From contig JAJDCE010000061.1 of NCBI GenBank assembly GCA_029260985.1, positions 1 to 36,855 of the forward strand: 36,855 bases of DNA, given 5' to 3'. Of this stretch, positions 31,233 through 36,855 are shown in pieces. This DNA is from Patescibacteria group bacterium. Its GTDB lineage: Bacteria > Patescibacteriota > Gracilibacteria > UM-FILTER-43-11. Every line of letters begins with the position of its first letter. Positions within the stretch are counted from its first letter, which is position 1. Made by a program: the position numbers and the translations under genes. The notes under the pieces were generated by a model that was not told the DNA's origin, did no database searches, and saw only the letters and a list, made by a program, of their open reading frames with translations.

Positions 31233-31892
31233 ATGTCAAATAGTCAGCCAATGATCTTAAGGGACATCAACATATATGAAGGAATCCCTGAAAGGAGCTT
31301 TTGTAAACTAGCCCCCAATTCCTTTGAAGATAATTTTTCGAAAGGCTCACAGCTATACACTCCTCATAAAGACGATGGAAAAATCTATGTCATACACAGA
31401 GGTGAGGTAGTGCTTTATCATTCAAAAGATGGTAAACGGGCCATTTTTGATACTCTCGGACCCGGAACAGTGTTCGGCACCTTTGATCCAGCCAGCCCAA
31501 AACCCAATCATTTTGCGCAAACCACCAAAAACAGTTACTTATGTGTGACTCCAGTAGACGAATTTTTGAAAGTAATATCAGCACACCCTGAAGCCATGCT
31601 GAAATTCATGCAAAAAATGGCCAATCGAATCAATGATTATGAGGAAAAAATATCCACCAATATTGATACAGCTTCAGAAAAAATTTATCAGGAATTGAAC
31701 CGATTGAACAAAAAGCGAAGTAGTTTTATGGGAAAATTGATAAAAATCCCCCTTCAGATCACCCATGAGCAAATCGCTGAACGAACGAACCTAAACCGTG
31801 TCACCGTCACAAGATCTCTCAAGAAACTCAAAACAGATGGCTTGGTGAGTATTGAGGAAGGGACGGGAATCATCGACTTAAAACAGAATTGA
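31233..31892 (+). CDS. CRP/FNR-family transcription regulator
   Basis: DNA-binding regulator with an N-terminal cyclic-nucleotide-binding-type beta barrel (G-K-I-Y-V-I-H-R-G-E-V-V-L-Y ... L-G-P-G-T-V-F-G-T-F). A long dimer helix and a C-terminal winged helix-turn-helix follow (I-T-H-E-Q-I-A-E-R-T-N-L-N-R-V-T-V-T-R-S-L-K-K-L). No cysteine cluster of FNR type is seen, and the cAMP-contacting R-S/T pair is not obvious, so the ligand is unknown. The frame is open further upstream to an ATG at 31137, but those 32 residues look unnatural and include the promoter; I therefore place the start at 31233. It shares a divergent intergenic region with the membrane thioredoxin gene. TGA is used as the stop codon. 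Confidence 0.88.
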   Translation: MSNSQPMILRDINIYEGIPERSFCKLAPNSFEDNFSKGSQLYTPHKDDGKIYVIHRGEVVLYHSKDGKRAIFDTLGPGTVFGTFDPASPKPNHFAQTTKNSYLCVTPVDEFLKVISAHPEAMLKFMQKMANRINDYEEKISTNIDTASEKIYQELNRLNKKRSSFMGKLIKIPLQITHEQIAERTNLNRVTVTRSLKKLKTDGLVSIEEGTGIIDLKQN

Positions 31893-31908
31893 TAGGCCCC
31901 ATCTTCCA

Positions 31909-31974
31909 TCATTCTCAATGTCATCTCCGAGCCCCATCGGAGATCTATAGATTCCCGATCGGAGTCGAGAATGA
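31909..31974. repeat. Imperfect long inverted repeat with inner perfect hairpin
   Basis: TCATTCTC (31909-31916) pairs with GAGAATGA (31967-31974). Inside, ATCTCCGA (31923-31930) pairs with TCGGAGAT (31937-31944). No T-run follows on the plus strand, so it is more likely a dispersed repeat than a terminator for the regulator gene. Confidence 0.6.
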
Positions 31975-32051
31975 CAGAGGGGTTACATTTAGGAAAAGTT
32001 GAATCGTTATTGAGGTTAAGGTAAAATCGGATCAATGTAACCAAAAATAAG

Positions 32052-32318
32052 ATGTATAAGATAAAATTAAATGAGAAAGAATATGAAATTGACCCCAAAA
32101 GCGACGATCATCTGATGCAGCAACTCGTTGCACAAGGAGTTGAGATTGTCGCCGCCTGCGGCGGTGCCGGCATTTGCCAAACCTGCGCTTTTAAACCTGT
32201 TAAAGGTAAGTTTACTGCCCTTACAGAAACCGAAAAAATGATGGACTTACCCGACGGCCAACGCCTCTGCTGCCAAACCATGCCGGAAAGCGACGGAGAA
32301 ATCGAACTCGTTTACTAA
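32052..32318 (+). CDS. 2Fe-2S ferredoxin
   Basis: Small electron carrier of 88 residues with a beta-grasp fold. Cluster cysteines are C36, C42 and C45 (A-C-G-G-A-G-I-C-Q-T-C) and C73 or C74 near the end (R-L-C-C-Q-T). The spacing C-x5-C-x2-C resembles the adrenodoxin type, while the distance to the last cysteine (27-28 residues) is closer to plant-type ferredoxins. The partner enzyme is not in the window. hflX follows on the same strand across a heptamer hairpin. Confidence 0.92.
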   Translation: MYKIKLNEKEYEIDPKSDDHLMQQLVAQGVEIVAACGGAGICQTCAFKPVKGKFTALTETEKMMDLPDGQRLCCQTMPESDGEIELVY

Positions 32319-32322
32319 TAGA

Positions 32323-32398
32323 ACTAAGGGCTAGGGATTAAGGACTAAGTTGCATTTTTTTAATAAGACCTAGTCCCTAGTCCTTAGTCCCTAGTCCC
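32323..32398 (+). repeat. CTAGTCC-type heptamer hairpin between ferredoxin and hflX
   Basis: The left arm (32323-32350) has units such as CTAAGGG, CTAGGGA and CTAAGTT. The right arm (32369-32398) has CTAGTCC, CTAGTCC, TTAGTCC and CTAGTCC. The arms are near reverse complements around an 18-base T-rich loop. The right arm ends six bases before the hflX ATG. Confidence 0.85.
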
Positions 32399-32404
32399 AA
32401 TTGA

Positions 32405-33493
32405 ATGTTACCTAAAGTTATTTTAGTCGACATCATCGCCCCCGACACTACCCCGGAAGACAGCCTAGCCAGACTCACAGAGCTCGACCGGCTGGTTTCA
32501 ACGTACGGTGGTTTTGTGATCATCCGAAAGATTCAGCGCAGGCAGCTGCCCAACTACAAAACTTTTGTTGGAAAAGGGAAATTGGATGAAATCGAAGAAA
32601 CTGCTCTCAAGGAAAAGGTAGATTTTATCATCATCAACAATCTTCTAAAACCCGAACAGCTCTACAATTTAGAAAAACGATTCGAAAAAGCAGGAATAAA
32701 AGTATGGGATAAAATCGATCTCATTCTAGAGATCTTTGCCAAGCACGCCACCACAAAGGAGGCGAAACTCCAGATTGAACTCGCCAAACTGCGTCATCTG
32801 GGTCCGCGCATCGCCAAAATGGGTACGGAACTGATGAGGCAGGCGGGTGGAATCGGAACAAGAGGTAAAGGGGAAACCAATATTGAAATAATGAAACGGC
32901 ATATTAGGTCCCGTGAACAGCACATCAAAAAACAGCTCAAGAAAATTGAGAAAAACCAGGAAGGGCAGCGTAAAAAACGAAGAAACACAGGCTTTAAAAC
33001 CGCCGCCATCGTCGGCTACACCAATGCCGGCAAATCACAACTGCTCACGAGTCTCACCAACAAAAAAGTAAAAGTAAAAGATGAGCTGTTTGCAACCTTG
33101 GATAGCCGAATCGGGAAAGTTTATCTGCCCGAAAAAAACGCCTGCTGCCTGCTGAGCGATACCATTGGCTTCATCCGGAATCTTCCGCCCGAGCTTGTAG
33201 AAGCCTTCCACTCAACCCTGGCCGAAACCATTCACGCCGATCTAATTCTTCATGTTATCGATGCAGATGATTTAGACATGGAATGGAAAATTAAAGTGGT
33301 TGATGAAGTTTTAAAGAAACTAAACTGTGAAACTAAAAAAACCATCTATATTTTCAATAAAATAGACCTCTTAAAAGACGTACAAGTCGATGAGCTGGCT
33401 GAGGATTTTAAGAAGCTAAGCCCAGTATTTGTATCCGCTTCAGAAAAGAAAAATCTGAATGAATTAAAATCGAAACTTGCGCTACACCTTTAA
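32405..33493 (+). CDS. hflX: GTPase HflX
   Basis: Ribosome-associated GTPase that splits stalled ribosomes. The N-terminal HflX domain carries F-V-G-K-G-K-L-D-E (54-62) and the G-G-I-G-T-R-G-K-G-E-T block (148-158). A Lys/Arg-rich helical stretch (164-193) leads into the G domain: G1 G-Y-T-N-A-G-K-S (204-211), T-L-D-S-R (231-235), G3 D-T-I-G-F (252-256), G4 N-K-I-D (318-321) and G5 S-A-S (344-346). Length is close to the usual range, with a short C-terminus. No Shine-Dalgarno is present; the start follows a heptamer hairpin. A terminator follows immediately after the stop. Confidence 0.96.
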   Translation: MLPKVILVDIIAPDTTPEDSLARLTELDRLVSTYGGFVIIRKIQRRQLPNYKTFVGKGKLDEIEETALKEKVDFIIINNLLKPEQLYNLEKRFEKAGIKVWDKIDLILEIFAKHATTKEAKLQIELAKLRHLGPRIAKMGTELMRQAGGIGTRGKGETNIEIMKRHIRSREQHIKKQLKKIEKNQEGQRKKRRNTGFKTAAIVGYTNAGKSQLLTSLTNKKVKVKDELFATLDSRIGKVYLPEKNACCLLSDTIGFIRNLPPELVEAFHSTLAETIHADLILHVIDADDLDMEWKIKVVDEVLKKLNCETKKTIYIFNKIDLLKDVQVDELAEDFKKLSPVFVSASEKKNLNELKSKLALHL

Positions 33494-33495
33494 AT

Positions 33496-33518
33496 AACCC
33501 CAGCTCCGGAGGGTTTTT
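33496..33518 (+). terminator. Terminator of hflX
   Basis: AACCC (33496-33500) pairs with GGGTT (33511-33515) around a loop holding CTCCGGAG; the T run is 33514-33518. It overlaps the end of the convergent gene at 33517. Confidence 0.65.
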
Positions 33519-33807
33519 AATGCTCTTCTTCTGGATATTCTGTACAATCTAATAATGTTTGCATTGCCTTTTGCAAATCAACTCCCAAATCCTCATTAGT
33601 TTCTGCCTCTCTCCAATGTTTTTGTTCGTCTAAGCGTAGTCTGTGGGCGCTTGTTGCCATAAAAACGTTTTCTACTTCAGTTCTAAATAGACCGATAGAA
33701 TATAAACGTTTTTTAAACACACATTCAACTTTGAAGTCCGCACTGGGAAAATTTGTATGATTTTCATCATTTTCTAATGAAGCTAATGCTCCTGGTTCAG
33801 TTTCCAT
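33517..33807 (-). CDS. Hypothetical 96-residue protein
   Basis: Not recognised. An acidic N-terminus is followed by a basic beta-like stretch (F-K-V-E-C-V-F-K-K-R-L-Y-S-I-G-L-F-R-T) and a long helix-prone region with A-H-R-L-R-L-D-E-Q-K-H-W. It ends with an acidic tail, E-Y-P-E-E-E-H. There is no membrane segment. A perfect consensus promoter directly upstream supports that it is real and well transcribed. It is convergent with hflX. Confidence 0.55.
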   Translation of the reverse strand: METEPGALASLENDENHTNFPSADFKVECVFKKRLYSIGLFRTEVENVFMATSAHRLRLDEQKHWREAETNEDLGVDLQKAMQTLLDCTEYPEEEH

Positions 33808-33837
33808 AGTTTTTAAATTAATAGATTAAGAGGGGCT

Positions 33838-33866
33838 ATTATATATTATATTAGTAATATTGTCAA
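33838..33866 (-). promoter_or_regulatory. Perfect consensus promoter for the 96-residue protein gene
   Basis: Minus strand TTGACA (33861-33866), a 17-base spacer and TATAAT (33838-33843). Predicted leader about 24 bases without a Shine-Dalgarno. Confidence 0.75.
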
Positions 33867-33909
33867 TATTATAGTTTCGTTATTTTCTACAATTCGGGCT
33901 AGTAAGAAG

Positions 33910-33960
33910 TTGCGTAGTATTAAAATATCTGCGAGCGCTAGCGAGTCAAACACTGCGCAA
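33910..33960. repeat. Hairpin with inner GC palindrome in the gap upstream of the 96-residue protein gene
   Basis: TTGCGTAGT (33910-33918) pairs with ACTGCGCAA (33952-33960), with one G-U. The loop contains the palindrome CGCTAGCG (33936-33943). No T-run follows, so a terminator role for the GrpB-like gene is not supported. Confidence 0.45.
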
Positions 33961-33990
33961 TTTGGATGAGCGAGCGTTAAGAATAAAATA

Positions 33991-34512
33991 TCATAACAAT
34001 TTTTTTGCCCTAATGATAATCTTTTGAATATAATCGGCCTTTTCCTTCGTGTATTGTTTACGATTATCAGAATACTCTTTTTCTAACTGTTTCTTAAGTT
34101 CGCCATATTCATCTCTTGCGTCTTTGTGCTGTCTGAGATAATCGCGGAACAGTATGTGCTCAATCCAAAAGCCACTATTCTTTTTTGTGACATGTAGATA
34201 ATGTGTTCGATTATCCTCAGCCCCTTTAACAAAAAGACGTCTCTCAAATACACCTTGTTCACCTCTATCCTTGTACCCCATTTCACTTAATATTTTATAT
34301 ATTTCTTTTGCTTGCCTCATTTTAGAAAAACCAATCATTATATCGATTATCGGTTTTGCAGGCACATTTGGAATGGCGGTACTTCCTACATGCTCGATAT
34401 CTATTGTGTTATCAAGTGTAGCTGTAAGTAACTGTTTTTCTTTTTCAAACAGTTTCTCCCATCGAATATGGTCAGACGATAATTTAACAGTACCTCTTTT
34501 TAAGCCGATCAT
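33991..34512 (-). CDS. GrpB family (UPF0157) nucleotidyltransferase-fold protein
   Basis: A 173-residue protein with the GrpB signature I-E-H-V-G-S-T-A-I-P then A-K-P-I-I-D-I-M-I (about 39-60). It resembles the G-S-x(n)-D-x-D motif of nucleotidyltransferases. The family is found beside antibiotic-resistance-type and coenzyme genes, but its reaction is not established. Its start is 121 bases from the divergent phosphotransferase-like gene; the two may form a small modification module (inference). Confidence 0.85.
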   Translation of the reverse strand: MIGLKRGTVKLSSDHIRWEKLFEKEKQLLTATLDNTIDIEHVGSTAIPNVPAKPIIDIMIGFSKMRQAKEIYKILSEMGYKDRGEQGVFERRLFVKGAEDNRTHYLHVTKKNSGFWIEHILFRDYLRQHKDARDEYGELKKQLEKEYSDNRKQYTKEKADYIQKIIIRAKKLL

Positions 34513-34586
34513 AAAGATTGTTATGATATTTTATTTAGTGAGTGAATCTTATAGCCCGTGCTGTGTGATGATACTCTATAGGTTTT

Positions 34587-34615
34587 TTGAATTATCTTCA
34601 ATATTATGCTATAAT
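34587..34615 (+). promoter_or_regulatory. Promoter of the phosphotransferase-like gene
   Basis: TTGAAT (34587-34592), a 17-base spacer and TATAAT (34610-34615). Predicted start near 34622, about 12 bases before the ATG at 34634. Confidence 0.65.
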
Positions 34616-34633
34616 GTCAAGAATATTATATTT

Positions 34634-35551
34634 ATGTCATTCGAAAAATCTGAAATTTCAATCGAGACACTTCCGGAGAACCATCTGGTTATGCAATTAA
34701 TTCACGAAAGGGAAGATCTTCGCTATATTTTAAAAGGTGGTACTATTGAAGTTGAACAGGCTAAACAGGGTGATGGTGTGAATGTTGTTCAAATTTACAC
34801 CATTGGTGATAAGAAATACGTTCATAAAGAATCTGAATTACCTCAGAATATTGTGAGTGAGAGAATTGGCACAAGTCTTTGTCGACAGGCTGGTATTAAT
34901 GCACCTGTAGTACAGTTTTCAGATGAAACAGGAATGCTCGAAACTTTTGTCGACGGAGTCCCTCTTAATTCTGAGACTTTGGATCAGGAGGAAGTTCGTG
35001 CGGGCTGCCATGATTTAGGTAAGGTTTTTAAAAAACTTCATTCCGTGAAGGCAGACGGCTTTGGTCTTTTCCGTAGCAAAAATCAAAATGAATACAATAC
35101 GTTAGCGGAGTATTATAGCCGCCTTAAAGAACGTAATCTTTCTCGGGCAATCAAATCCGACCTATTTTCTGAAGATCAAACTCAAAAAATAGCACGCATA
35201 TTTGATGGGTATATAGAGAGCTCAAGCGATCAACAGCCCGTTCTAACACATCAGGATATTGGATTGCAAAATGTACATGTGCAAAATGGTCGTGTGACTG
35301 GCTTGATTGATTTTGCTGATTGCCAAGGCAGTATTCCTGTCGCTGATTTTGCACGGCTCTATGTTCAACAGCGTTTACAACCAGAAAAGCCACCTTATTT
35401 CGATTGGGTTACGGAAAGTTATGGTGAAGTTAATTTTGAAGGACTAAAGCCCTTTGTAATAGTGATTTTGATTAAATATATCCTTTCCAATCCCCTAAAG
35501 ATTGATGTGAATAAGATGAAGCAAGTTCTCGATGAAATTTTAGAAAACTAA
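34634..35551 (+). CDS. Aminoglycoside-phosphotransferase-family (APH/choline-kinase-like) protein
   Basis: Small-molecule kinase fold, 305 residues from the ATG at 34634. The catalytic loop is T-H-Q-D-I-G-L-Q-N-V (205-214; D208, N213) and the metal-binding block is L-I-D-F-A-D (224-229; D226). K65 in V-H-K-E-S may be the ATP lysine. The substrate is unknown; the family includes antibiotic, choline, homoserine and sugar kinases. The frame stays open upstream to 34271, but that part overlaps the GrpB-like gene on the other strand and precedes the promoter. I therefore use 34634. Confidence 0.85.
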   Translation: MSFEKSEISIETLPENHLVMQLIHEREDLRYILKGGTIEVEQAKQGDGVNVVQIYTIGDKKYVHKESELPQNIVSERIGTSLCRQAGINAPVVQFSDETGMLETFVDGVPLNSETLDQEEVRAGCHDLGKVFKKLHSVKADGFGLFRSKNQNEYNTLAEYYSRLKERNLSRAIKSDLFSEDQTQKIARIFDGYIESSSDQQPVLTHQDIGLQNVHVQNGRVTGLIDFADCQGSIPVADFARLYVQQRLQPEKPPYFDWVTESYGEVNFEGLKPFVIVILIKYILSNPLKIDVNKMKQVLDEILEN

Positions 35552-35600
35552 TTTACATATAGAGTAATTTCACACAACGTCTGCATGTCCGTAATTATAA

Positions 35601-36855
35601 TCAGATTTGCTGGATTTTAACCCACTCCTTTTCACTAAAATCAAACCTTAATTCGATAGTCTTATTATTGTTTTTAAAGCTGATATCAACGACATCTCCG
35701 ATATTGAAATCATAGGGAAATGTATGAGACGTTATTTCCCACCCATTATAAGAAGAGGTGTTAGCGCTGACATAAGCATCATCAAATTCTATAGTCGTGT
35801 AACCGTAAATATTGCTCGTATAATTTAAATTGATTAAAAGATTTTCAGATACTTCATCGGGCATCACACTAAATCCTGAGCTACCATCCGGATTAATAGC
35901 AAGTTCGTAAATAGTACAATTGTCATTATCAAGATACACACCGGAATCAATAAAGTATTTTAAACGAACACGGTCATTATTACACCCCTGAACGGTCGTA
36001 AATGTATATTCACCTCCATCATCGATCATAACATCGTATTTGGAACCAGAATATTCTTCGGGAACTGCCATGCCTGGATTATCAGTAGACACGGAGGATT
36101 CACCTGTTGTGAAGTCTTCCGTAAAATACATCTTGCCGTCTTTCACATAAACTCCAATCCCCACGTCAGTGAACTTAAGACAAGTTGCCAGAATCGTAGT
36201 GCGGTGATTATGACACTCATGAGGTTCGGGCATAAATATATTGGTATGAACGTCCTTCACGGCCTGATAAGGGCTTCGATATTTTGAAACGACCCCTTTT
36301 CCCACATTCTCCCCTGCCCTGCCGGGATAATTATAATATTTCTTTATTCTGTCCCAGGATTGACTGCCATCAGAACCCTGATGGCTCATATCACCTATAT
36401 TTTCAGCCATATCCTTTGCATGATCTCTGGCTGACATGGTCAGTTCCTTTTTCAATCTGAGCTCAGTCGTGACTCCATTATCTTTTCGTAATTTTAGAAG
36501 TAATAGAAAAGTCGAAAATTCCGCGCCAATCTCTTCCGTCCATACAGGATCATCCATATAATCGATCTGCATTATGCGCGCCACCATTTCCGCAACCTCA
36601 CCTCTGGTACGGTCATTTGACGGGTAAAAATAATTACCTGATTCTTCAAGAAAGTTTTTCTGTTTAGCGGATTCAAGATATGGCGCGTACCAAGCATCGA
36701 AAGGGGTGTCCTTAAACAGCGCTTTATTGGGAGTCCCCTGCTTTATCTCAAAAGCATTCAGAATGATTTTTAATGCCTCAACCCTATTCACATTCTGAGA
36801 GGGTTGATAGGTTCCATCTGGATACCCCTTCACCCAATCTTGATCGAGCGCATAA
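35601..36855 (-). CDS. SLH-anchored CAP/SCP-domain exoprotein, 5' partial
   Basis: Surface protein cut by the right edge; the frame is open to 36855, so the GTG at 36833 is internal. The first visible residues complete an SLH repeat (W-V-K-G-Y-P-D-G-T-Y, then N-R-V-E-A-L-K). A second SLH repeat follows (A-W-Y-A-P-Y-L, then T-R-G-E-V-A-E). Next is a CAP domain with M-S-A-R-D-H-A-K-D-M-A, D-M-S-H-Q-G, G-E-N-V-G-K-G and H-N-H-R-T-T-I-L-A...D-V-G-I-G-V, including the His and Glu typical of this fold. CAP proteins are secreted and often act in adhesion or defence. The last 150 residues are a beta-rich domain of unknown family. At least one more SLH repeat and a signal peptide are expected beyond the window. 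Confidence 0.85.
   Translation of the reverse strand, partial: YALDQDWVKGYPDGTYQPSQNVNRVEALKIILNAFEIKQGTPNKALFKDTPFDAWYAPYLESAKQKNFLEESGNYFYPSNDRTRGEVAEMVARIMQIDYMDDPVWTEEIGAEFSTFLLLLKLRKDNGVTTELRLKKELTMSARDHAKDMAENIGDMSHQGSDGSQSWDRIKKYYNYPGRAGENVGKGVVSKYRSPYQAVKDVHTNIFMPEPHECHNHRTTILATCLKFTDVGIGVYVKDGKMYFTEDFTTGESSVSTDNPGMAVPEEYSGSKYDVMIDDGGEYTFTTVQGCNNDRVRLKYFIDSGVYLDNDNCTIYELAINPDGSSGFSVMPDEVSENLLINLNYTSNIYGYTTIEFDDAYVSANTSSYNGWEITSHTFPYDFNIGDVVDISFKNNNKTIELRFDFSEKEWVKIQQI

Noticed and set aside
34271..34633. N-terminal extension of the phosphotransferase-like gene
   Set aside because: It overlaps the GrpB-like gene on the other strand and precedes a good promoter; the conserved protein starts at 34634.

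Overview
The window looks like a chromosome segment of a Candidate Phyla Radiation (Patescibacteria) bacterium. The best fit is a Peregrinibacteria-like lineage, but that placement is inferred from gene content, not from a tree. The evidence is a 16S rRNA with a very short V1 region and mismatches to common 'universal' primers, small pilin-like proteins of the CPR type IV-secretion pilin family, a two-helix DUF5652-like protein, a sigma-region-4 protein with winged-helix domains, many PKD and SLH surface proteins, AT-rich intergenic DNA and almost no Shine-Dalgarno sequences. TGA ends genes (for example queG and the CRP-like regulator), so the UGA-glycine code of Gracilibacteria/Absconditabacteria does not apply.

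Layout. 1-3.1 kb: the end of an L,D-transpeptidase, a DEAD-box helicase with a ParB-like gene upstream, and a tRNA-Ile cluster holding one intact tRNA, two tRNA pieces whose D-arm is replaced by a palindrome, and a GIY-YIG nuclease gene that runs into one of them. 3.1-8.9 kb: two exported proteins (one with SLH repeats), an unrecognised gene and epoxyqueuosine reductase. 9.0-10.5 kb: a potassium channel-like gene, then a self-contained unit (consensus promoter, folded leader, the only strong Shine-Dalgarno, a very acidic protein, a strong terminator). 10.5-12.5 kb: a 16S rRNA gene that appears monocistronic, with its own promoters and terminator. 12.6-16.8 kb: a Kef-type antiporter, a small membrane protein, an unknown gene and an aroA-aroK fusion. 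16.8-27.6 kb: a large surface-protein region with a pilin-like protein, a 1330-residue pilin/PKD fusion and two more membrane-anchored PKD proteins, interrupted by a PHP phosphoesterase. 27.9-33.5 kb: the sigma-4 protein, a tiny basic protein, exonuclease III, a membrane-anchored thioredoxin divergent from a CRP/FNR regulator, a ferredoxin and HflX. 33.5-36.9 kb: an unknown small protein, GrpB-like and aminoglycoside-phosphotransferase-like genes, and an SLH-CAP surface protein cut by the window edge.

How the parts work together. Much of the coding capacity builds a cell surface: SLH anchoring, cell-wall crosslinking, a pilin-like membrane platform and long chains of PKD domains. The rest is housekeeping for translation (16S, tRNA-Ile, queuosine, HflX), repair, redox and ion balance. 

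The least-explained signal is a set of short repeats built on a 7-base period, often as inverted arms. Several lie directly against start codons, and some sit inside coding genes (aroA, queG). A second set is short palindromic elements, found in tRNA-Ile D-arms, in aroA, probably in one PKD gene, and nested inside the 7-base arrays.
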